A stretch of 5,892 bases of DNA from a bacterium. GTDB lineage: Bacteria; Krumholzibacteriota; Krumholzibacteria; LZORAL124-64-63. The position numbers were made by a program, and so were the translations under genes. This document shows, one piece after another, positions 1 to 5,892 of the stretch. The stretch spans positions 1 to 5,892 of the forward strand of contig JAUUZX010000120.1 in assembly GCA_030592025.1 (NCBI GenBank). Direction: 5' to 3'. The notes under the pieces are model-generated. The model was given only the letters and a program-made list of their open reading frames with translations. It did not search any database and was not told where the DNA came from. Each line of letters starts with the position of its first letter. Positions within the stretch are counted from its first letter, which is position 1.

Positions 1-36
1 CGTCCAGCGCGGTGGTTGACCTGACGGTCTGGCCGC

Positions 37-56
37 CCCGGGTCCTCAGGACCGGG
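37..56. other. GC-rich hairpin, possible end of an upstream transcript
   Basis: GGTCC and GGACC face each other across a TCA loop. The stem is extended by three further C-G pairs if one G (base 40) is bulged out. The structure would be stable, but it is followed by C-rich sequence without a T-run, so it is not a standard intrinsic terminator. It may mark the end of the upstream unit or be chance in GC-rich DNA. Confidence 0.3.
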
Positions 57-84
57 CCCCTTCCCGCACCGGATCCCGAGGCTC

Positions 85-111
85 TTGACGGTGCCGGTCG
101 GGGGGCATAAC
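85..111 (+). promoter_or_regulatory. Candidate sigma70-type promoter for the rpiB-glyA-nrdR-tatC unit
   Basis: TTGACG at 85-90 matches five of six -35 positions. CATAAC at 106-111 matches four of six -10 positions. The 15-bp spacer is shorter than the ideal 17; shifting the -10 by one or two bases improves spacing but lowers the match. The -10 falls in one of the few A/T patches of the leader. Transcription from here would give a 5' leader of about 80 bases before the rpiB ATG. A TTGACA at 144-149 has no credible -10 partner. Confidence 0.3.
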
Positions 112-197
112 TTCGACCTGACGGAATGCCCTGAACCGGCGTTTTGACAGGAACTTGAGACTTTGCCGGCGCGGGTGCGTCCGGCCGGAGAGGGACC

Positions 198-653
198 ATG
201 CGCATCGCCATCGGTTCGGATCATCGGGGCTTCCCCCACAAGGAACTCATCACGATGGCGCTGCGCGGCGCCGGGCACGAGGTGCGGGACTGCGGTTGTC
301 CGGGCACCGAATCGGCGGACTACACGGACGCGGCCCTGGCCGTCGGTGAACTCGTCGCCAACCGCGCGGTCGAGGCGGGCGTGCTCATTTGCGGATCGGG
401 CATCGGCATGAGCATCGCGGCAAACAAAGTGCGCGGCGTACGCGCGTCCCTGGTCTTCACCCCGGACCAGGCCCGCACGACCCGGCAGCACAACGACAGC
501 AACGTCGTGTGCCTCAGCGGCGACGGCGTCGATCCCGAGACGGGGCAGACGCTGGTGGCGGCCTGGCTGGCGGCGGAATTCGAGGGTGGTCGCCACGGGC
601 GGCGCGTCGACAAGATCACGGCCTACGAAGACGAGCACATGAACCGGGAGTAG
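198..653 (+). CDS. rpiB: Ribose-5-phosphate isomerase B
   Basis: This cytoplasmic enzyme of the RpiB/LacAB family interconverts ribose 5-phosphate and ribulose 5-phosphate in the non-oxidative pentose phosphate pathway, supplying ribose for nucleotides. The 151-residue length is normal for the family. The N-terminal strand with D8-H9 and the ICGSG loop containing the catalytic base C65 are present. H98, in the RQHND motif, matches the ring-opening histidine. The FEGGRH segment near the C-terminus, followed by RRVDKI, is typical. The Cys65 form groups it with the E. coli type rather than the mycobacterial type, which lacks that cysteine. The ATG is preceded by a good ribosome binding site (GGAG at 187-190, 7 bases upstream). 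It is the first gene of the run, ending 5 bases before glyA. The stretch S-G-D-G-V after NVVCL departs from the commoner GAR-type sequence but is not at a catalytic residue. Confidence 0.96.
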   Translation: MRIAIGSDHRGFPHKELITMALRGAGHEVRDCGCPGTESADYTDAALAVGELVANRAVEAGVLICGSGIGMSIAANKVRGVRASLVFTPDQARTTRQHNDSNVVCLSGDGVDPETGQTLVAAWLAAEFEGGRHGRRVDKITAYEDEHMNRE

Positions 654-658
654 CGGAG

Positions 659-1906
659 ATGTACGACGAAGTGCGGAAGACCGATCCGGAGCTGGCCGCG
701 ATCCTGGAGGCGGAGCTGGGGCGGCAGCGCGGGACCCTCGAGATGATCGCCAGCGAGAACTTCACGAGCCCTGCGGTGATGGAGACCATGGGGTCGGTCC
801 TGACCAACAAGTACGCCGAGGGATACCCGGGCAAACGCTACTACGGCGGCTGCGTCCACGTGGACGAGGCCGAGACCCTGGCCAAGAAGCGCGGCATGGC
901 CCTGTTCGGCGCCGAGCGCGTCAACGTGCAGCCCCACAGTGGCTCCACCGCCAACATGACGGCCTACCTCTCGGTCCTCAAGCCGGGGGACAAGCTCATG
1001 GGCCTGAGCCTCAGCCACGGCGGCCATCTGACCCACGGCCATCCGGTGAACTTCTCCGGGCTGCTCTTCGACGCCGTCCACTACGAGGTGGACCGGGAGA
1101 CCGAGACCATCGACTACGACCGGCTCCGGGACCAGGCCCTGGCCGAGCGGCCGAAGATGATCGTGGGCGGGGCCAGCGCCTACCCGCGCTTCTGGGATTA
1201 CGAGAAGCTGCGCAGCATCGCCGACGAGATCGAGGCCGTGCTCACCTTCGACATGGCCCACATCGCCGGCCTGGTGGCCGGCGGCGTGCACCCCAGCCCG
1301 GTGCCCCACTGCGACCTGGTGACGTCGACCACCCACAAGACCCTGCGCGGCCCCCGGGGCGGCATCGTCCTGGCCAAGAAGTCGTTCTTCAAGAACGTCA
1401 ACAAGATGAATTTCCCGGGCATCCAGGGCGGGCCCCTCATGCACGTCATCGCGGCCAAGGCCGTGTGCTTCCAGGAGTGCATGCAGGACTCGTTCAAGGT
1501 CTACGCGCGAAACATGGTGGAGAACGCCCGCGTCCTCGGCGAGGAGCTGCTGGAGCGGGGCTTCCACCTGGTCAGCGGCGGCACGGACAACCACCTGCTG
1601 CTGGTGAACGTCGCGGGCAAGGGCCTGACCGGCAAGGCCATGGAGGAGCTGCTGGAGCACGTGGGCATCACCGCCAACAAGAACACGGTGCCCTTCGACC
1701 AGGAGAGCCCCTTTGTCACCAGCGGTGTGCGCCTGGGTACGCCGGCCCTCACGACCCGGGGCATGGGCCCCGACGAGATGCGTATCATCGCCGCCATCAT
1801 GGATGAGGCCGTGCAGAACCGGGAGAACCAGGACGCCCTGGATGCCCTGGCGGCCCGGGCCGGCGAACTGAGCGCGGCGTTCCCCCTGTACCCGGGGCTG
1901 GAGTAG
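659..1906 (+). CDS. glyA: Serine hydroxymethyltransferase
   Basis: This PLP-dependent fold-type I enzyme converts serine and tetrahydrofolate to glycine and 5,10-methylene-tetrahydrofolate. It is the main source of one-carbon units for thymidylate, purines and methionine. The 415-residue length agrees with bacterial GlyA. Visible landmarks are IASENF near residue 20, [15 protein letters not shown] around 50-65, [21 protein letters not shown], the DMAHIAGL motif holding the aspartate that contacts the PLP ring nitrogen, and the Schiff-base lysine K227 in [13 protein letters not shown]358 in SGVRLGTPA is the substrate-carboxylate arginine. The frame stays open a further 90 codons upstream, but that part overlaps rpiB in another frame and has no GlyA similarity. 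The ATG at 659 begins directly at the family N-terminus, with GGGAG at 646-650 as its ribosome binding site. It lies between rpiB and nrdR, 7 bases before the latter, consistent with cotranscription. Confidence 0.98.
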   Translation: MYDEVRKTDPELAAILEAELGRQRGTLEMIASENFTSPAVMETMGSVLTNKYAEGYPGKRYYGGCVHVDEAETLAKKRGMALFGAERVNVQPHSGSTANMTAYLSVLKPGDKLMGLSLSHGGHLTHGHPVNFSGLLFDAVHYEVDRETETIDYDRLRDQALAERPKMIVGGASAYPRFWDYEKLRSIADEIEAVLTFDMAHIAGLVAGGVHPSPVPHCDLVTSTTHKTLRGPRGGIVLAKKSFFKNVNKMNFPGIQGGPLMHVIAAKAVCFQECMQDSFKVYARNMVENARVLGEELLERGFHLVSGGTDNHLLLVNVAGKGLTGKAMEELLEHVGITANKNTVPFDQESPFVTSGVRLGTPALTTRGMGPDEMRIIAAIMDEAVQNRENQDALDALAARAGELSAAFPLYPGLE

Positions 1907-1913
1907 ACCGACC

Positions 1914-2381
1914 ATGAAGTGCCCGCGGTGCGGCAACGAGGATGACAAGGTGGTGGACAGCCGGGCGGTGCGCGAAGGCCGCGCGGTCCGTCGCCGTCGT
2001 GAGTGCCTCGGCTGCGGGGAACGCTTCACCACCTACGAGGCCCTCGAGACGCGGCCCGTCATCGTCGTCAAACGCAGTGGTCAACGGGTGACCTACGACC
2101 GCTCCAAGGTCATCCTCGGTGTGACCAAGGCCTGCGAGAAGCGCCCGGTTTCCCTGGAGGAGATCGAGACCATCGTGGACCGGGTCGAGCACCACTTGGC
2201 GACGTCCGGCCGCCGCGAGGTGCCCAGCGAGACCATTGGCCAGCATGTCATGGAGCACCTCTACGGCGTGGACGACGTGGCCTACGTGCGTTTCGCCTCG
2301 GTGTACCACAGTTTCCAGAGCATCGACGAGTTCTACGGCCTGTTGCGGGATCTGCGCGACGGCAGGGACGGCCAGTCGTGA
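1914..2381 (+). CDS. nrdR: Transcriptional repressor NrdR
   Basis: NrdR is a nucleotide-sensing repressor of ribonucleotide reductase genes. It binds ATP/dATP through an ATP-cone and binds NrdR boxes in nrd promoters. The N-terminal zinc ribbon is complete, with C3 and C6 (CPRC) and C31 and C34 (CLGC). The basic R-rich segment at 26-29 and the ERFTTYE motif follow. The ATP-cone spans roughly residues 49-139 and includes VVKRSGQRV, the EKRPVS segment and the EVPSETIG stretch. The C-terminal VAYVRFASVY motif is highly typical. The 155-residue length is standard. The ATG has GGAG at 1900-1903, 10 bases upstream, inside the glyA stop region. Its stop overlaps the tatC GTG start by 4 bases. No nrd gene and no recognisable NrdR box lies in the window, so its targets are elsewhere. 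The position after glyA couples control of dNTP synthesis with one-carbon supply. Confidence 0.97.
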   Translation: MKCPRCGNEDDKVVDSRAVREGRAVRRRRECLGCGERFTTYEALETRPVIVVKRSGQRVTYDRSKVILGVTKACEKRPVSLEEIETIVDRVEHHLATSGRREVPSETIGQHVMEHLYGVDDVAYVRFASVYHSFQSIDEFYGLLRDLRDGRDGQS

Positions 2382-3211
2382 GCGGGCGCGGGACCGACCG
2401 GCCCGATCCTGAACGCGGTCCCCTGGATCAGCCGGAGACTCTCGAATCGGAGGAGGGGCCGAAGGAGACCGCGGCGGATGCGGAGGGCACGTCGGAAGAG
2501 AAGTCGCCCATGGGCCTCCTCGACCACCTGGACGAGTTGCGCAGGGTCCTGTTCCACTCCTCCATCGCCGCCTTCGCGGCCACGATCCTCTGCTGGTTCT
2601 GGTCGGCCCAACTGCTCGATCTGCTCATCCTGCCCATCCAGGATCAGGGTGTCTACTTCACGGCCCCCAACGAGGCCTTCCTGGTGCGCCTGAAGATCTC
2701 CGGGGCGGTGGGTCTCTTCGTGGTGGCGCCGTTCATCTTCTTCAAGATCTACGGCTTCATCCTGCCCGGCCTCTACCGGCAGGAGCGCAAGGTCGTCACC
2801 CCGCTCCTGCTGTCGACGACCGCGCTGTTCTATGCGGGGGTGAGCTTCGCCTTCCTGGTGGTGATCCCCCAGGTGATCGTTTTCCTGCTGAGCTTCGGCA
2901 CCTCGGCCATGCAGCCGCTCCTGGGGGTGGGCCCCTACTTCAGTTTCGTCTCGCGGCTCTGCCTCGCTTTCGGCCTGGTGTTCGAGTTGCCCCTGCTGGT
3001 GCTCTTCCTCAGCGTCATCGGGGTGGTCAACCCGCGCATGCTGCTGCGCACCTGGCGCTACGCCATCGTCCTGATTTTCGTGCTGGCGGCCATCCTGACG
3101 CCGCCGGATATCATCAGCCAGGTCATGATGGGGGGGCCGGTCATCGTCCTCTACTTCGGCTCGGTGCTGATCTCGCTGGTCGTGACGCGGGGCCGCGGCA
3201 AACAGGATTGA
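2378..3211 (+). CDS. tatC: Sec-independent protein translocase subunit TatC
   Basis: TatC is the multi-spanning inner-membrane receptor of the twin-arginine system, which exports folded, often cofactor-bearing proteins. From the GTG at 2378 the product has 277 residues. Residues 1-44 are a polar, acid-rich leader, and the family core starts at M45 with LLDHLDELRR. Six hydrophobic segments lie at about 61-78, 106-128, 143-170, 187-215, 228-241 and 250-268. Residues matching E. coli functional positions are E53 and R55 in the N-terminal signal-binding patch, E136 in the YRQER loop, E203 in FELP, and D244 in TPPD. I prefer the GTG because it overlaps the nrdR stop as GTGA, has AGGG 10 bases upstream, and keeps the frame open. 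The alternative is ATG at 2510, with GGAAGAG at 2494-2500, giving a 233-residue protein without the leader. No tatA or tatB is adjacent. Confidence 0.94.
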   Translation: MSGRGTDRPDPERGPLDQPETLESEEGPKETAADAEGTSEEKSPMGLLDHLDELRRVLFHSSIAAFAATILCWFWSAQLLDLLILPIQDQGVYFTAPNEAFLVRLKISGAVGLFVVAPFIFFKIYGFILPGLYRQERKVVTPLLLSTTALFYAGVSFAFLVVIPQVIVFLLSFGTSAMQPLLGVGPYFSFVSRLCLAFGLVFELPLLVLFLSVIGVVNPRMLLRTWRYAIVLIFVLAAILTPPDIISQVMMGGPVIVLYFGSVLISLVVTRGRGKQD

Positions 3212-3246
3212 CAACAGCCGTTTTTGGAGAATATTTGTGGTAGGAT
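3208..3246 (+). promoter_or_regulatory. Candidate promoter for the polyprenyl synthase-rsfS-argS unit
   Basis: A perfect -35 hexamer TTGACA at 3208-3213 overlaps the tatC stop codon. It is followed by an unusually A/T-rich stretch. AATATT at 3230-3235 matches four of six -10 positions at a 16-bp spacing. Alternatively, TGGTAGGAT at 3238-3246 fits an extended -10 pattern (TGnTAnnAT) but lacks a well-spaced -35. The local drop in G+C within such a GC-rich window supports a promoter here even though the exact -10 is uncertain. Confidence 0.5.
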
Positions 3247-3288
3247 CCCGCGGTTGGTGAGGTGCGGTTCGTTGCCATCGCCGCGGGA
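3246..3288 (+). other. Inverted repeat in the leader of the polyprenyl synthase gene
   Basis: TCCCGCGG at 3246-3253 is perfectly complementary to CCGCGGGA at 3281-3288, with 27 bases between the arms. A short TTTT occurs 7 bases after the right arm (3296-3299). As RNA this is an all-but-one G-C stem in the 5' leader if transcription starts near 3242. It could be a weak terminator for the tatC unit, an attenuator-like structure, or a protein-binding palindrome. The large loop and poor T-run argue against an efficient terminator. Confidence 0.35.
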
Positions 3289-3313
3289 ATCGTCGTTTTC
3301 GAGAGTGGAGCCC

Positions 3314-4318
3314 ATGTCGATTTTGGATAACGAACGCGTCAAGCTCGTCATGCTGCAACGGAAGATCGGGCCCGCCCTCGAGCAGGTCGACGCCGAGTTT
3401 CGGAGGATCGCCGACGGTGAGAGCCCGCTGACGCGGGAGATCTGCGACCACATCCGCCGGGGCAAGAGCAAGCGCTTCCGCCCGACGCTGCTGCTGCTGT
3501 CGGCCCAGGACGGCGACACGTTAGCGCCCGAGGCGATCACGGCGGCCGCCAGCGTGGGACTCTGCCACACGGCGACCCTCGTCCACGACGACGTGATCGA
3601 TGAGTCCGCCACCCGGCGGGGGCTGGCCTCGGTGTACGCCAAGTACAGCGCCAGCGCCGCCCTGATCATGGGGGACTACCTCTACAGCAAGGCCCTGCAC
3701 AACCTGTGCGTCGCCGGACTGGACCACGCGGTAGAGTTGCTGGCCCGCACCACCGTGCTCATGGCCGAGGCGGAGATGCTCCAACTGGAGTTCCGCTGGG
3801 ATCTGGGCATCTCGGAGGAGCGGTACCTGCAGATCATCGACCAGAAGACGGCCTCGCTCATCGAGAACAGCTGCCGCATCGGTGTCGCCCTGAACAAGCG
3901 CCTGGCGGAGCACGAGGATGCCTTCGGGGAGTTCGGCAAGAGGACCGGGCTGGTTTTTCAGATCACCGACGATATCTTCGACTACCTTGGCGATGCCCGG
4001 CGACTGGGCAAGCCGACGGGCCAGGACTGGGAGGAGGGGCGCGTCACGCTGCCCCTCATCGCGGCCTTGCAACGGGCCGGCGCGGGGAACCGCGCACGCA
4101 TCGAGGAACTGGCGTTGCTTCGCGGCAGCGGTGACCGCGCAGCCTGCTGGCCCGAGGTGCGCCAGTTCGTGGTGGACAACGGCGGCGTCGACTACGCCTT
4201 CGAGATGGCGCGCACCTTCGGTGATCAGGCCAAGACGGCTCTGGGGCCGGTGGCCTCGGGACCCCAGAAGGACCTGCTGGCCGTCGCCGTCGAGTACGTC
4301 ATCAACCGACTCAACTAG
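3314..4318 (+). CDS. Long-chain polyprenyl diphosphate synthase (quinone side chain)
   Basis: This trans-isoprenyl diphosphate synthase (IspB/HepT/SdsA type) elongates an allylic diphosphate with isopentenyl diphosphate, most likely to make the side chain of menaquinone or ubiquinone. The product has 334 residues. It shows the KRFRP substrate-binding motif at about 53-57, the first aspartate-rich motif DDVID at 92-96 and the second, DDIFD, at 219-223. GKPTGQD and GRVTLPLI follow the second motif. The residue five places before the first motif is alanine (ATLVHDD), where short-chain farnesyl and geranylgeranyl enzymes usually carry an aromatic residue. This favours a long product, but its exact length cannot be read from the sequence. 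The ATG at 3314 fits the family length. An in-frame TTG at 3224 would add 30 residues of non-family sequence across the promoter and hairpin, so I reject it. GGAG at 3307-3310 lies only 3 bases from the ATG, a tight ribosome binding site. rsfS follows after 8 bases. Confidence 0.93.
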   Translation: MSILDNERVKLVMLQRKIGPALEQVDAEFRRIADGESPLTREICDHIRRGKSKRFRPTLLLLSAQDGDTLAPEAITAAASVGLCHTATLVHDDVIDESATRRGLASVYAKYSASAALIMGDYLYSKALHNLCVAGLDHAVELLARTTVLMAEAEMLQLEFRWDLGISEERYLQIIDQKTASLIENSCRIGVALNKRLAEHEDAFGEFGKRTGLVFQITDDIFDYLGDARRLGKPTGQDWEEGRVTLPLIAALQRAGAGNRARIEELALLRGSGDRAACWPEVRQFVVDNGGVDYAFEMARTFGDQAKTALGPVASGPQKDLLAVAVEYVINRLN

Positions 4319-4326
4319 AACCCGGG

Positions 4327-4833
4327 ATGGGAGATATGACCGAGGAAAAAAAGGAAAGTCAGGACCAGGAGGCAGCCGCGACGCCGACCTTCACCATGCC
4401 GGACGATTCGGCGGGTTGGTTGCTGGCCGAACGCGCGGGCTGGCACCTCCTGGAGAAGAACGCTGTCGACGTCGTCATCCTGGACCTGCGCGGCCACTCG
4501 GACGTCTGCGACTTCTTCGTCGTGGCCTCGGGCGAGTCGGACGTGCAGGTGAGTGCCGCGGCCAAGCATCTGCACGACGCGCTCGTCACCGGGGGGCACA
4601 AGCCCAAGAGCACCGAGGGCATGGGCGATGGCCGCTGGGCGCTGCTCGACTACTTCGATGTGGTCGTGCACGTCTTCCACACCCGTAGCCGCGAGTACTT
4701 CCAGTTGGAGCGCCTGTGGTCCGAGGGCCACCGCATCGATCTGGATCCGTCCTGGTTCGCCGACGCCGCGGTGGCCGCCCGCCACCCCGAATTGAACTTC
4801 GCCACGGCCGCCGGTCCCGGCGGCACCGACTGA
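4327..4833 (+). CDS. rsfS: Ribosomal silencing factor RsfS (Iojap family)
   Basis: RsfS binds ribosomal protein uL14 on the large subunit and blocks subunit joining, lowering translation when nutrients are scarce. The family core runs from about residue 29 to 131. It includes DVVILDLRGHSDVCDFFVVASG, the K-S-T-E-G segment with the following G-R-W-A-L-L-D-Y, then DVVVHVF and REYFQLERLW. The protein has 168 residues, against about 105-120 for compact homologues such as the E. coli one. The excess lies in a polar N-terminal leader (1-28) and a C-terminal tail (132-168) containing D-L-D-P-S-W-F and ending in a G-rich stretch. The start is uncertain between ATG 4327 and ATG 4336; neither has a well-placed ribosome binding site, so the difference is only 3 residues. 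It is tightly linked to the upstream prenyl synthase and, 9 bases on, to argS, suggesting one transcript. Confidence 0.94.
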   Translation: MGDMTEEKKESQDQEAAATPTFTMPDDSAGWLLAERAGWHLLEKNAVDVVILDLRGHSDVCDFFVVASGESDVQVSAAAKHLHDALVTGGHKPKSTEGMGDGRWALLDYFDVVVHVFHTRSREYFQLERLWSEGHRIDLDPSWFADAAVAARHPELNFATAAGPGGTD

Positions 4834-4842
4834 GGAACAACC

Positions 4843-5892
4843 ATGCTCGAGGATATCCTGAGGGAAGGCCTGCTGGCGGCTCTGGAACAGTACGGTGTCT
4901 ACGAAGAGGACGTGGACATCGAGTTGGAGCAGCCGCGGGACCGCAGCCACGGCCACCTGAGCACCAACCTGGCCCTGATGCTGGGCGGACGCCTGAAACG
5001 CAAGCCCCGCGAACTGGCCGGCGAGATCGCGACGGCCGTCGATTTCCCCAAGGAGATCGTCGAGTCCGTGGAGATCGCCGGGCCGGGCTTCATCAATTTT
5101 CGCATCGCGCGACCCCACCAGATCGAGTTGCTGCTGGACGTGTGGAACCCCGAGGGTGCCCTGGCGGACATCCGCACCGGCGGCGACAAGCGCATCAACG
5201 TCGAGTTCATCAGCGCCAACCCCACGGGCCCCCTGAACGTCGTCTCGGCCCGGGCGGGCGCCTTCGGCATGACCCTCGTCAAGCTGCTGACGGCCATCGG
5301 CTACGACGCCCACGCCGAGTACTACGTCAACGACGCCGGTCGTCAGGTGAAGCTGCTGGGCGCTTCCCTGCGCGCCCACTACCTGCAGCTCATGGGCGAG
5401 AAGATCGACTTCCCCGAGAACGGCTACCAGGGCCGCTACCTCGAGATCATGGCGGCCGAACTCCTGGACCGGGACACGGCAGCGATCCAGGATTCGGCGA
5501 AGGCCTTCGACGACGAGAGCTTCCAGCGCGTGACCGCTCCCGAAGGCAACGCCGAGGACTGGCGCCGCCTGCCCGAGGACGAGTCGGTGCGCTGCTTCGC
5601 CAAGTACGCCCTCATGAAGATCCTGGGCTGGCAACGCGAAACCTGCCGCCGCTTCGGCCTGCGCTTCGAGACCTGGTACTTCGAGTCGGAGCTCCACGAG
5701 ACCAAGCGGATCGAGCGGGCTCTCGAGAAGCTGCGCAAGCAGGAGGTCGTGTACGAGGAGGAGGGGGCGGTCTGGTTCCGCGCCACCGACCACGGCGACG
5801 AGAAGGACCGTGTGCTCGTCCGCGCCGACGGCATGCCCACCTACTTCCTGGCCGACGTCGCCTACCACTTCCACAAGTACCAGCGCGGCTTC
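4843..5892 (+). CDS. argS: Arginyl-tRNA synthetase, 5' part (runs off the window)
   Basis: ArgRS, a class Ia enzyme, charges tRNA-Arg with arginine. The first 350 codons are present, and the usual total is about 550-600 residues. The N-terminal tRNA D-loop-recognising domain is seen at about 1-95, with RDRSHGHLSTNLALML and GPGFINFRI. The catalytic Rossmann domain begins at about 117 with INVEFISANPTGPL. It continues with YYVNDAGRQVKLLG, ETWYFESEL and DGMPTYFLADVAYHFHKYQRGF, all family-typical. The HIGH signature, normally H-V-G-H after NPTGPL, reads N-V-V-S at residues 132-135, followed by A-R. The frame is intact, so this is substitution rather than decay. The KMSK-loop region and the anticodon-binding domain lie beyond the edge. 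ATG at 4843 has AGGA at 4833-4836, 6 bases upstream and overlapping the rsfS stop. With no second copy visible, I take it to be the working housekeeping ArgRS. Confidence 0.95.
   Translation, partial: MLEDILREGLLAALEQYGVYEEDVDIELEQPRDRSHGHLSTNLALMLGGRLKRKPRELAGEIATAVDFPKEIVESVEIAGPGFINFRIARPHQIELLLDVWNPEGALADIRTGGDKRINVEFISANPTGPLNVVSARAGAFGMTLVKLLTAIGYDAHAEYYVNDAGRQVKLLGASLRAHYLQLMGEKIDFPENGYQGRYLEIMAAELLDRDTAAIQDSAKAFDDESFQRVTAPEGNAEDWRRLPEDESVRCFAKYALMKILGWQRETCRRFGLRFETWYFESELHETKRIERALEKLRKQEVVYEEEGAVWFRATDHGDEKDRVLVRADGMPTYFLADVAYHFHKYQRGF

Larger units (their letters stand above)
18..131. repeat. Imperfect 17-bp direct repeat pair (18-34 and 115-131)
   Basis: GACCTGACGG occurs at 18-27 and again at 115-124, and the match continues after two mismatches as TGnCC, giving 14 identities in 17 positions. 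The copies start 97 bp apart, and the second lies just downstream of the candidate -10 at 106-111. Two operator half-sites or a chance repeat are both possible. No known binding consensus is recognised. Confidence 0.35.
1..197. other. Non-coding leader region upstream of rpiB
   Basis: No convincing gene is visible here. Two plus-strand frames meet stops within the first 25 bases, and the third is open from base 3 but ends at a TAA at 108-110. The tail of an upstream gene could therefore end at any of these points, but none of the short peptides is recognisable. The stretch contains a GC-rich hairpin, an imperfect 17-bp direct repeat, three TTGAC-type hexamers (16, 85 and 144) and a candidate promoter, so it reads as a regulatory and intergenic region. 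Confidence 0.55.

Noticed and set aside
136..169. CCGGC...GCCGG inverted repeat in the rpiB leader
   Set aside because: Only 5 bp per arm with a 24-base loop, which is expected by chance in GC-rich DNA.
144..172. Second promoter starting at TTGACA 144-149
   Set aside because: At 16-18 bp spacing the downstream hexamers are C/G-rich, with no resemblance to a -10 element.
389..658. N-terminal extension of the glyA frame by 90 codons
   Set aside because: It overlaps rpiB in another frame and is an arginine-rich shadow. GlyA similarity begins exactly at the ATG at 659, which has its own ribosome binding site.
623..2032. Long minus-strand open frame (469 codons) opposite glyA
   Set aside because: It lies opposite glyA and shows no family motif. 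It is rich in H, R, Q and G as expected for the complement of GC-biased codons. The plus-strand gene is unambiguous.
3224..3313. TTG start adding 30 residues to the polyprenyl synthase
   Set aside because: The added segment overlaps the promoter-like and inverted-repeat sequence, has no family similarity and would make the protein longer than usual. ATG 3314 fits better.
2333..3451. Minus-strand open frame (372 codons) across tatC and the following gap
   Set aside because: The translation is low-complexity, dominated by Q, H, E and R, and crosses the tatC coding region and promoter gap. It is a composition artefact of the antisense frame.
4315..5874. Minus-strand open frame (519 codons) opposite rsfS and argS
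   Set aside because: Its length spans two clearly real plus-strand genes, the translation is rich in V, G, L and H with no recognisable motif, and no separate promoter or ribosome binding site is apparent.

Overview
This is a GC-rich (about two thirds G+C by eye) stretch of bacterial chromosome. It is densely packed with housekeeping genes, and all seven recognisable genes lie on the plus strand. The proteins are typical of a free-living, Gram-negative-like bacterium with an isoprenoid quinone and a Tat export system. Strong G/C preference at third codon positions and the gene order suggest an uncultured lineage of the deltaproteobacterial or FCB type (for example Eisenbacteria- or Krumholzibacteria-like). 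That placement is an inference from style, not something the sequence proves. I see no mobile element, CRISPR array, tRNA, rRNA or phage gene.

Layout: bases 1-197 are non-coding as far as I can tell. They hold a GC-rich hairpin, a 17-bp imperfect direct repeat and a candidate promoter. Then follows a tight run of rpiB (ribose-5-phosphate isomerase B), glyA (serine hydroxymethyltransferase), nrdR (repressor of ribonucleotide reductase genes) and tatC (Tat translocase subunit). The gaps are 5 bp, 7 bp and a 4-bp overlap. A 102-bp AT-richer gap after tatC carries a consensus TTGACA hexamer and an inverted repeat, and probably starts a second transcription unit. That unit contains a long-chain polyprenyl diphosphate synthase, rsfS (ribosomal silencing factor) and argS (arginyl-tRNA synthetase). 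argS runs off the right edge after 350 codons.

How the genes fit together: rpiB, glyA and nrdR form a logical nucleotide-precursor block, covering pentose phosphate, one-carbon units for purine and thymidylate synthesis, and control of deoxyribonucleotide production. TatC and the polyprenyl synthase are both tied to the respiratory membrane (export of folded redox enzymes; quinone tails). RsfS and ArgS belong to translation.

The window contains no clearly new system. The most notable point is that the ArgRS signature HIGH motif is replaced by N-V-V-S in an otherwise well-conserved protein. Lesser points are a 44-residue acidic leader on TatC, tails on both ends of RsfS, and the regulatory-looking structure in the two intergenic regions.
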